A DNA stretch of 64,000 nt from an uncultured Dysgonomonas sp. (GTDB lineage Bacteria > Bacteroidota > Bacteroidia > Bacteroidales > Dysgonomonadaceae), in assembly GCF_934668725.1 (NCBI RefSeq), contig NZ_CAKUOF010000017.1, positions 3,336-67,335 on the forward strand. Direction: 5' to 3'. The position numbers were made by a program, and so were the translations under genes. Below are positions 45,642 to 53,260 of this stretch, piece after piece (positions within the stretch are counted from its first letter, which is position 1; each line of letters starts with the position of its first letter). Below the pieces are notes generated by a model. It was given only the letters and a program-made list of their open reading frames with translations, ran no database searches and had not been told where the DNA came from.

Positions 45642-45656
45642 AAGGTCTAAAACCTT
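45642..45656. promoter_or_regulatory. Stop-codon hairpin after nuoC
   Basis: AAGGT-CTAAA-ACCTT is a perfect 5+5+5 inverted repeat that overlaps the nuoC stop codon (45655-45657). Confidence 0.5.
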
Positions 45657-46185
45657 ATTTGGGTTGATAGTTATTAGTTGTTCTACCAAAAAAACGGTCG
45701 TCCTTGTCACTACGTCCCGAATCCTCCATTGGATATTCTTTACGCATCGGAAACGATGTCATACCATCATCATTCAAAATACGTTTTAGATTGGGATGGC
45801 CGACAAACTTAATACCATAGAAGTCATAAGTCTCTCTTTCCATCCAATTGGCCGCAGCAAAAATATCGGTTATAGTATCAACCTCGACCTTTTCACCATT
45901 CAAAAAAGTTTTCACTCTGACTCGTACGTTATCCATCCAGTTATGCAACAGATATACAACTACAAACTGAGATTCAATACCATTATCCGGATAATGCACA
46001 CCACAAAGATCAGTCAAGAAGTTGAAACGTAAAATTTCGTTCTCTTTCATAAAACGAATTACATCTTTAATTCTAGAGGGAGTGGCTTCGAATGTTAGAA
46101 TATCTTGTTCCATTCTGAAATTCAACACATCTGCTCCAAATCTTTCTATTATTTTATTTTGAATATCGATAGTTTCCAATGACAT
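45655..46185 (-). CDS. nuoC: NADH-quinone oxidoreductase subunit C
   Basis: 176 residues; a peripheral-arm subunit that docks NuoD to the membrane arm. The conserved block AANWMERETYDFYGIKFVGHPNLKRIL and the C-terminal PMRKEYPMEDSGRSDKDDRF are as in the family. The start is supported by the short 31-nt gap to nuoB, which contains a stop-codon hairpin. Confidence 0.94.
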   Translation of the reverse strand: MSLETIDIQNKIIERFGADVLNFRMEQDILTFEATPSRIKDVIRFMKENEILRFNFLTDLCGVHYPDNGIESQFVVVYLLHNWMDNVRVRVKTFLNGEKVEVDTITDIFAAANWMERETYDFYGIKFVGHPNLKRILNDDGMTSFPMRKEYPMEDSGRSDKDDRFFGRTTNNYQPK

Positions 46186-46204
46186 TATTATCCTATGTTA
46201 TAAC

Positions 46205-46217
46205 AGGTCTCCGACCT
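46205..46217. promoter_or_regulatory. Stop-codon hairpin after nuoB
   Basis: AGGTC-TCC-GACCT is a perfect 5+3+5 inverted repeat overlapping the nuoB stop (46217-46219). Confidence 0.5.
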
Positions 46218-46768
46218 TATTCAAATTTATATGATTCTAAAAGCTCCTGATATTTTTCAGACCCTCTACGATGTACTGATTCGCTTTTCACAATTTCTTG
46301 TAACTGCATTACACCATCCAATATTTGCTCAGGACGAGGAGGACAACCTGGCACATATACGTCAACAGGTATAATTTTATCAATACCCTGTAAAACTGAA
46401 TATGTGTCAAAGATTCCGCCAGAAGAAGCACATGCTCCTACTGCAATAACCCATTTCGGTTCTGCCATTTGCTCATATACATGACGTAAAATGGGAGCCA
46501 TCTTTTTAGAAATAGTCCCCATCACTAACAACATATCGGCTTGACGTGGAGAGAAGCTGTTACGCTCGGCTCCGAAACGCCCCATATCATAAGTAGATGC
46601 CATAGTTGCCATAAATTCGATACCACAACATGATGTTGCAAACGGCAAAGGCCACATCGAGTTAGCCCGAGCCAAACCAATTACATAATCAAATTTGGTT
46701 GCAAAAAAACCATTCCCGGTATACCCATCCGGTGCAGGTACTATATTTATTTTAGTTGATTCACTCAT
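46217..46768 (-). CDS. nuoB: NADH-quinone oxidoreductase subunit B (cluster N2)
   Basis: 183 residues carrying the [4Fe-4S] cluster N2 that reduces quinone. The tandem cysteines in [14 protein letters not shown], then [10 protein letters not shown] and [12 protein letters not shown] supply the ligands. The N-terminal tail and basic C-terminus vary between species. It follows nuoA by 86 nt, with two inverted repeats in the gap. Confidence 0.96.
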   Translation of the reverse strand: MSESTKINIVPAPDGYTGNGFFATKFDYVIGLARANSMWPLPFATSCCGIEFMATMASTYDMGRFGAERNSFSPRQADMLLVMGTISKKMAPILRHVYEQMAEPKWVIAVGACASSGGIFDTYSVLQGIDKIIPVDVYVPGCPPRPEQILDGVMQLQEIVKSESVHRRGSEKYQELLESYKFE

Positions 46769-46774
46769 GATTCA

Positions 46775-46842
46775 TATTATTAAGTCAGAATAATAACTTT
46801 TGGATAATCTTACTTTAAGAAGCATTTACTCCAATTAAAGTA
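46775..46842 (-). promoter_or_regulatory. Two hairpins in the nuoA-nuoB gap
   Basis: TATTATT/AATAATA (46775-46781 and 46789-46795) and TACTTTAA/TTAAAGTA (46811-46818 and 46835-46842) are perfect inverted repeats with 7- and 16-nt loops. They fill the gap between nuoA and nuoB, as hairpins do in the other wide gaps of the operon. Confidence 0.45.
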
Positions 46843-46854
46843 ATATATCAAATC

Positions 46855-47223
46855 TTATTTTTCCCACTCCAAAGCTTTTCTTTTTACAATATAAAGATAT
46901 CCCACTAAAAGAAGAGCTATAAAGCCTCCCATCTTTAACAAACCAGCAAGACCTATTGTTTTAAAATTAACCGCCCAAGGATACATGAAAATAATTTCGA
47001 TATCGAAAAGGACAAAAAGAATAGCCACTAAGAAATATTTTACAGCAAAAGGTGTACGTGCATCACCTATTGAATCAATTCCACATTCAAAATTTTGATT
47101 CTTTTTAGATGATCGGTGCTTAGGGCCAAGGTAGTTTGACGCAAGTATTGTACCAAATACAAAAATAACAGAAAATGCCACTTGCATCAGGATCGGCACA
47201 AAATCATATAGATTCGATTCCAT
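46855..47223 (-). CDS. nuoA: NADH-quinone oxidoreductase subunit A
   Basis: 122 residues with three helices. The mobile loop between helices 1 and 2 has the conserved Cys (NFECGIDSIGDARTPFAVKYF) near the quinone site, and the second helix has the acidic LFDIEIIFMYPWA. This is the first gene of the operon; a good -7 promoter box lies upstream at 47272-47279. Confidence 0.95.
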   Translation of the reverse strand: MESNLYDFVPILMQVAFSVIFVFGTILASNYLGPKHRSSKKNQNFECGIDSIGDARTPFAVKYFLVAILFVLFDIEIIFMYPWAVNFKTIGLAGLLKMGGFIALLLVGYLYIVKRKALEWEK

Positions 47224-47271
47224 AATTAGTTCTTTAGGATCTTAAAATGACAGATAGATACATTTCTCCTA

Positions 47272-47279
47272 CAAATATA
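47272..47279 (-). promoter_or_regulatory. Promoter -7 box for the nuo operon
   Basis: On the minus strand TATATTTG matches TAnnTTTG, 49 nt upstream of the nuoA ATG. No -33 box at the right spacing is evident. Confidence 0.5.
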
Positions 47280-47530
47280 AACCTTTTCCTTTCAAATATC
47301 ATCTATTAGCTCATATATTTTATCAATATAACACACACTGGCACGCACAGAAAACAAAAAAACACCATTTTGATAAGCACACCTTACAAATAATGAAATT
47401 ATGTTTTTAAGAAGATTTATATTTGGATTGTGATAAATAATAAATATTATCTATTCGCTTAAAAAATGCGTATCTGATAAAAAAGTATATCCAAACAGCA
47501 TCTATTACATTAGAAATTATATCAAATTAA

Positions 47531-47583
47531 ATAATAAAATATAGAGGTTACCTAATATATTGGTAACCTCTATATTTTATTAT
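47531..47583. terminator. Very strong bidirectional terminator after the PspA/flotillin operon
   Basis: Bases 47531-47552 and 47562-47583 are perfect reverse complements (22 bp) around a 9-nt loop. The GC-containing core GAGGTTACC is flanked by AT-rich outer stem, so both strands end in U-rich sequence. It isolates the operon from nuoA. Confidence 0.88.
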
Positions 47584-47594
47584 TTTCATTTTTC

Positions 47595-48284
47595 TCAAAA
47601 AAAACGATATCCGATCGTAAAAAAGGCATTACGATTATGAATATCAACAGCTGCCTGAGAAATATTACTCAAGCCATATTCATATCCTAAATTAAATGTG
47701 AATAATTTAAATTCAGCACCAATTCCACCAATTAAACCGACCTCAAAACGCTTCAGTAAATCATCAGAAAAGGTATTATCCCTGTATTGCTCCGAAAAGT
47801 GCTTAAATTCACCTGAAGGTGAATTTAAAAATCCATCAAATCTGCTAGTCGTTTTTCCTCCAATACCATATGATAAATACCCCCCGACAGAAAAATTTAC
47901 CTTAAAGTCATCCGTTACCCCAACCTTATAACCCACCATCAAGGGCAATTGGAGGTATACCATATTCCAAGACGATTTTATAGTTCCATAATCGCCAAAA
48001 ATACCATCTCCATTGATATCTCCTTCTGTTATCAGATCTGATTTAAATCCTTTTGAATTTATTTCTAATCCAGAACGTAAGAAAAAATCTTTTTGAAGAT
48101 CGTATTCGGCAACAATCCCCAATTGATAACCAACTTTAGCATCAGTATCAATATATTCCATATCTACATTAGATAAGTTCATACCAACCTTGCCTCCGAG
48201 TGAAAATTTCGCCTCCTGAGAATACATATTAGCAACTAAAAGTAAACTAGTTACCGTTAGAAAAATCTTTTTGATAATGTTCAT
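47595..48284 (-). CDS. Outer-membrane beta-barrel protein at the end of the PspA/flotillin operon
   Basis: 229 residues with a signal peptide (IFLTVTSLLLVANMYSQ) and PorT-like barrel strands starting EAKFSLGGKVGMNLSNVDM; the end is aromatic (NRNAFFTIGYRFF). Small barrels of this sort are abundant in Bacteroidota and few have known roles. What is notable is position: it starts 18 nt after the AAA+ gene stop, no promoter is apparent in between, and the operon terminator follows it. It thus looks like the last member of the stress operon. Confidence 0.75.
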   Translation of the reverse strand: MNIIKKIFLTVTSLLLVANMYSQEAKFSLGGKVGMNLSNVDMEYIDTDAKVGYQLGIVAEYDLQKDFFLRSGLEINSKGFKSDLITEGDINGDGIFGDYGTIKSSWNMVYLQLPLMVGYKVGVTDDFKVNFSVGGYLSYGIGGKTTSRFDGFLNSPSGEFKHFSEQYRDNTFSDDLLKRFEVGLIGGIGAEFKLFTFNLGYEYGLSNISQAAVDIHNRNAFFTIGYRFF

Positions 48285-48302
48285 AGTATAACTGTTTAAG
48301 AT

Positions 48303-51300
48303 TTATAATTCAAGATTATTATTACCTGTGTATTTTAATACTTTCTTGATACCATCAAGATTATCATTAAACTGAGCCAGTTGAGCTATAACTTGCCCGA
48401 TTTCATTATCCTTACTTATTCCCGCTAATTTATTATTTTTATTAAACACTTCTTTAATGTGTTTCCATCTTTCGACTTCGGAAAAAGTAAGTTGCCCGGC
48501 AATTTCTTTCAACCTCAACAAATTCGCCTCACTGTCAGAAGTTAAGGTTTGTGCCTCGCTAATGTAATGAGATAGAATAAGCTCTTCAACCTCTTTCTGA
48601 TTCATTAGTGGAACAATTTGGCAAACCATTTTATTCATATTCCGATACGAACCTTGTAATTTAAAAGGAGGTTCTAGACGATAGGCATCTTGTGTGGCTG
48701 CACTTGATATATAATTTTGATTTACTTTCAGTACGATATCCCTTACCGTTAAGCTACTTTTGGCGACTGCGATGAAGTCATCGACATCTTGTTGTGTATA
48801 ATTACCTTCCAGATCGGGCATATCCTCACTCCTACTCTCGATATGTTCAATTAAATTATAAAAATCAGAGAAACTACGTCCGGCTATCTTTTGTAAATAC
48901 GGATTCTCTATCACTGCATTTTCAAGTAAACTTAACTTAAATAAATGATCAGATGTACCTATCACATCTCCTAGATTATATACATCTGCACGATTAGCTA
49001 ACATATCAGGGATCTGAAATTTATCGCCACTCTCGGTATAAGGATTACCCGCCATAATGACACAAAAACGCTTCCCTCTCAAATCATAAGTCTTACTTTC
49101 GCCTTCAAATATACCATCCATCTTACGCTGTCCATCAGCTAAAGATATAAACTTTTGTAAAAATTCTGAGCTGCAATGTTGTATATCGTCTAAATATAAC
49201 ATCACATTATCAGCCATTTCAAAGGCAAGGTTTATTTTCTTCAACTCCTCACGTGCCCCCGAGGTTTTCGCTTCTGCCGGATCAATAGATGTTATAGAAT
49301 GCCCAATGGTTGGTCCATTTATTTTCACAAAATTCAACCCCATCGTTTTAGCTAAATACTCCATAAGGGTAGTTTTTCCGTATCCGGGAGGAGAAACAAG
49401 CAACAACATTCCCATCCGCGAAGTACGCTTATTTTCGCCTGCCCCCCCTAGCTGTTTAGCAAGATTAGAACCGATCAAAGGTAGATATACTTCATTGATT
49501 AATTTATTTCTGACAAAAGAAGTCAAAACCTTAGGATTTAGCTCATGCACCTTTAATGTCTTTTTATAATCAGAGACCAATCTTTCTTTTAGCTCAGAAA
49601 AACGATTGTATGCAGGTACATTATCAAGAGTAAAAGATCTCATTTTTCTAATAAACTCATGATAATCTATCTCGTAATGACCATTCTCCATTATGGGATG
49701 GCTTCCTTTCAACTCATTAACATCTAAGATATCGGATGCAATCGTTAATGAATACGACTGGTTCTTCAACAACAACAGACAAGCTGTTTCCTCTACATAC
49801 TTATTATACAGAGAATAATCATCAGACAATTCGACAAAAGATTTTAGCCAGTTCTGAACTAAATAGAATCTGTCTACAGGATTAAATGATTCATTACGAA
49901 CATCTTCTTCAAAATTATTCGATAATTTATTTTTATCTAAATATTCGACAAAAAATTTCCTCAAATTTTCAGATTGCTCGCTATAGCTTAAGGACATCGA
50001 ATCTGAAAATTCTTCAAATAAATAATTGGCAACTTGCTTTTCGAAGCCGATAGGTACGGTAAAATATATATTCCACGATTTAAACAGACCTATAATCCGA
50101 TCTATCACATATTGATAATTTGTTGAGCCGGGGAACGCCTTCAACACTATGTTAGCCGAAGTTATTAGCTTTGACAGATGTTCTTTCTCCTCCGCTTTCA
50201 TCATATACCAGAAAAGTTGTGCTGCAACCCTCAAGCGGGGAGGGTAAGCCAAAACTCCTAACTGATAATGAACAGATTCCAAACAACGGAAAATATGTAT
50301 AGCATCATAATCGTGTACTCCTTTTAAATACGATTCTGAATAGCTTTGTTCCACTCTTTTAGCTATAAAATCATTCAGATCAAAATCTTTAGATTTCTGC
50401 CTCTCCAGAAATGCCAAATACGCCAAATACTCGGATCTATATACCTTCGAATTTTCGGAAACAATTTCTTGCTCCCACAAATCTTTATGTTTATAGATTT
50501 CGTTATCTTTCAGCTCATAATAGAAGCTGGTTCCGGTCAAATGATAGAAAAGCCTATCCTCTTTACGCACAACTGTCAAATCAAGCGATTGCCTGTTTAC
50601 TGCAAACTTATAACTGCCTAATGATATTATATTTTCGCCATCAACAAACAGCTCGTTTTTGTCTTTTAGTATACGCAGCGAATCTTCTAGGGAGGTCTTT
50701 AGGCTGTTTTCCAGATTTTCAGCCTTTGAGACATCTCCAAGCTCTTTCAATTCTTCAATCAGTTTGTGGATTTTGTCGATCATCAGATCTGTAGAAAAGA
50801 ATGCTTGTATTTCTTCTTTTGTTTTAAAAGATTGCGCTTTATTCTCTACATTCTTTAAAATGCGAAGACCGATTTGCTCCAATGCTGATGTTCGCTTATT
50901 TATCTGCTCAATCAATTGGGCTTTCTTCCCATCAAAAGCTTTTATCAGTTCATTCCTTTTATCTGAAATTTTAATAATAAACTCATCAAAATCGGCAAAC
51001 TTACTTTCCAATTCTTCAACCTGTACGCTTACTTTAGTAAAATATTCGTCACATTTTTCCGGAGAAGTAGCCAAGTCCAGAAAGTTGACAATACTTTGCT
51101 CCAACAAAGTTAATTGGGCACGAAAATCAGCCACCGATTCTTTGTTCTTCAACGAATCGATCTGTCTTTTGAGTTGTGCCCGAACTTCATTCAGTGAAGA
51201 AAATATGACAGATATCTTTTCCACAATACGGGTAGCCTGTGTAGTATCATCAATCTTTAGGCTATTCAGAATATCAATCAGGAGTTCCAGTTCTGACGAA

Positions 51301-53168
51301 ATCGATTTACAATTAGCATCTATTTTATTGGCATCAATAACCTTTGAGACCAACTGAACCTGCTCTTTCTCTGCACGAACTTTTTCCTCATAAGGAAACA
51401 AAGCCTCATCACGAAGAAGAAATTCTACCGTTCTATCCGATAGTCTTCCATTAGTGGCAGCTAATTGCTCTTTAAGATCATTGACATTATTTAAGTCAAT
51501 GTATTTGACATTAGCCAATTCAATAACTTCTCCTTGCAACCTGCGTGTTTGGGCTAATGCTTTAACTAATTTATCTAGTGTATCAAATTTTGCATTCTTG
51601 ATACTAAACAACAAGCTTTCTACTTTCTCTTGAGTAGTAATCAAAACAGTCAACGAATGTCGCTTTTGCTCCTGAACCTTTTCAAATTCATCAATAGCTG
51701 TATTAGCTATTTCTTTTATCTGAACAAGAGGTTCGGCTATCGAATATATCTCCTTGTTGGATGCCCAGAAAAAAGCATCTACAATATCGTTTGACTTCTT
51801 TACAATATCGCTGTACAGTCCTTCATAAGAGTCTTCCTTATTTATAAGATAAATCACCTCCTGACACTCTGCCATTGCTTTCACAATATCCTTATTGCCT
51901 ATTTTATAAAGTAAATTATCGGTCTTCTCGATATTTTCAATTAGCTCTCTCTGATAGGGTGTTTTCCAGATTTGCACCTGATGATGTTTTGTCGCTTCAT
52001 TTTCGGAACGGAAATATATTAACGAACCATCCTTAAAAAAGGTAAATCCATTACATATAATTGGAGTTTCAACTTGCTGCCTAATTATATTATACGACAT
52101 CAAGACATAAATATTCCGTTCGTTTTGATAGAAAATAAACAAATAGTCTTCGCCATTAGGAGATGGTATTTTTCGAATAAATTCAAGATCTGTCAATTCA
52201 CTCTCAAAAACTTTGTATTCTCCATTCTGCAAATAATATCCATTGGGAAATATCACTCCATGATTATCTGGCAATAATACCCCAATATCATTTAATGCTT
52301 TTATATTGTGTACTTCTTTGGTTCGAGTATTAAATACAAAGGCTCTAAAGTCTTCCTGATAGGGTTTTATTCGAATTAGAATCAGGTTACCCAAATCTGT
52401 ATAATAATACTCAGCATCATCCAATTGCTGATCTTTGTTCTCTACAGCTTCCGAATATATACCTTTTCCTGTTTGTGTATTATCCTCTATCTTAAAAGTA
52501 ATATCACCGCCCATGGCTTCAATAAAGACTTTATCCTTAATAGAAATATGTGGATAAACCCCTAAACGACGATCTTCCAGCGTGGTCTTAATCCATTTGA
52601 ATTCATGCTGAGGAGCTTTAGTCACTTCATGAATACTCCTGTCATCCTGATATATGAGTTTATTTCCTTTAATCAGCCATTTAAAAGCTTTAGCGTCTGC
52701 TACTGTTTTTCCGGTTTGAAAAATCATATACAGATAATTCTCCGTTCTTCTGTATCTGGAGAAAATAGAATCGCGATAGTATTTATAGAGATTATTGTAA
52801 TCGTTAATAAAATCAGGATCGGCAATTAGATCCAAGGGCTGCGGTATAAACTGATTGTTTTCAAATAAATATATACTAAAAACATCACTCAACTGAATAT
52901 CGGAGCGCAATCCGAAATGAACGTTATAGCCGAAAATACATAGATTATCAAGAGCCATAATACCTCTTGATACACAATTATTATCGGTACTGATACGCTG
53001 ATTGGCAATCAAAGAAAAATCAGTTGTATTAAATACTTCCTTGCGGGCTTCGTTTAGCTGATTCAGGCGCTTTTGAAGTTCTTCGCGCTGAGTAAGTAAA
53101 CGTTTTCTTATTATCTCATATGTTCCTGCATCAAGTGTCTCAGCAGATCTATCCTCTGTGTCTTGCAT
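48303..53168 (-). CDS. Giant coiled-coil AAA+ ATPase (family often labelled 'DNA repair ATPase')
   Basis: 1621 residues. Roughly 1-450 is beta-rich, with repeated blade-like strands (LIYQDDRS, YYYTDLGNLILIRIKP, EVHNIKALNDIGVLLP). About 480-880 is a long charged coiled coil. A middle helical region leads to a C-terminal AAA+ module: Walker A VSPPGYGKTTLMEYLAK near 1258, Walker B NVMLYLDDIQHCSSEF near 1326, sensor-1 VIMAGNPYTESG and a following ANRADVYNLGD. No nuclease, helicase or signal sequence is seen, so a DNA-repair role is not supported here. It lies 92 nt after the flotillin gene. Homologues recur beside flotillin, YqiJ-like and PspA genes, and I infer a remodelling role at the membrane. 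Confidence 0.8.
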   Translation of the reverse strand: MQDTEDRSAETLDAGTYEIIRKRLLTQREELQKRLNQLNEARKEVFNTTDFSLIANQRISTDNNCVSRGIMALDNLCIFGYNVHFGLRSDIQLSDVFSIYLFENNQFIPQPLDLIADPDFINDYNNLYKYYRDSIFSRYRRTENYLYMIFQTGKTVADAKAFKWLIKGNKLIYQDDRSIHEVTKAPQHEFKWIKTTLEDRRLGVYPHISIKDKVFIEAMGGDITFKIEDNTQTGKGIYSEAVENKDQQLDDAEYYYTDLGNLILIRIKPYQEDFRAFVFNTRTKEVHNIKALNDIGVLLPDNHGVIFPNGYYLQNGEYKVFESELTDLEFIRKIPSPNGEDYLFIFYQNERNIYVLMSYNIIRQQVETPIICNGFTFFKDGSLIYFRSENEATKHHQVQIWKTPYQRELIENIEKTDNLLYKIGNKDIVKAMAECQEVIYLINKEDSYEGLYSDIVKKSNDIVDAFFWASNKEIYSIAEPLVQIKEIANTAIDEFEKVQEQKRHSLTVLITTQEKVESLLFSIKNAKFDTLDKLVKALAQTRRLQGEVIELANVKYIDLNNVNDLKEQLAATNGRLSDRTVEFLLRDEALFPYEEKVRAEKEQVQLVSKVIDANKIDANCKSISSELELLIDILNSLKIDDTTQATRIVEKISVIFSSLNEVRAQLKRQIDSLKNKESVADFRAQLTLLEQSIVNFLDLATSPEKCDEYFTKVSVQVEELESKFADFDEFIIKISDKRNELIKAFDGKKAQLIEQINKRTSALEQIGLRILKNVENKAQSFKTKEEIQAFFSTDLMIDKIHKLIEELKELGDVSKAENLENSLKTSLEDSLRILKDKNELFVDGENIISLGSYKFAVNRQSLDLTVVRKEDRLFYHLTGTSFYYELKDNEIYKHKDLWEQEIVSENSKVYRSEYLAYLAFLERQKSKDFDLNDFIAKRVEQSYSESYLKGVHDYDAIHIFRCLESVHYQLGVLAYPPRLRVAAQLFWYMMKAEEKEHLSKLITSANIVLKAFPGSTNYQYVIDRIIGLFKSWNIYFTVPIGFEKQVANYLFEEFSDSMSLSYSEQSENLRKFFVEYLDKNKLSNNFEEDVRNESFNPVDRFYLVQNWLKSFVELSDDYSLYNKYVEETACLLLLKNQSYSLTIASDILDVNELKGSHPIMENGHYEIDYHEFIRKMRSFTLDNVPAYNRFSELKERLVSDYKKTLKVHELNPKVLTSFVRNKLINEVYLPLIGSNLAKQLGGAGENKRTSRMGMLLLVSPPGYGKTTLMEYLAKTMGLNFVKINGPTIGHSITSIDPAEAKTSGAREELKKINLAFEMADNVMLYLDDIQHCSSEFLQKFISLADGQRKMDGIFEGESKTYDLRGKRFCVIMAGNPYTESGDKFQIPDMLANRADVYNLGDVIGTSDHLFKLSLLENAVIENPYLQKIAGRSFSDFYNLIEHIESRSEDMPDLEGNYTQQDVDDFIAVAKSSLTVRDIVLKVNQNYISSAATQDAYRLEPPFKLQGSYRNMNKMVCQIVPLMNQKEVEELILSHYISEAQTLTSDSEANLLRLKEIAGQLTFSEVERWKHIKEVFNKNNKLAGISKDNEIGQVIAQLAQFNDNLDGIKKVLKYTGNNNLEL

Positions 53169-53260
53169 ATACTGTTTTTCAAATGAAAATTATCTCATCG
53201 GATTAATTAAGCAGAGACACGATCTATTATCGCATCCCTGCAAGAAAAAAACAAAGTCAT

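Larger units (their letters stand above)
47224..47594. other. Intergenic region before nuoA (371 nt)
   Basis: It holds the nuo promoter at its left end and the very strong terminator of the stress operon at 47531-47583. The remainder (about 47290-47530) is AT-rich without a gene I can recognise. Two opposite roles are therefore packed here: the nuo operon starts where the upstream minus-strand operon stops. Confidence 0.6.

Noticed and set aside
50346..51357. Plus-strand open frames of up to 232 codons opposite the giant AAA+ gene
   Set aside because: They lie opposite the coiled-coil region, where biased codons of the real gene keep the other strand open; the Ser/Phe-rich products look like no protein family and have no promoter.
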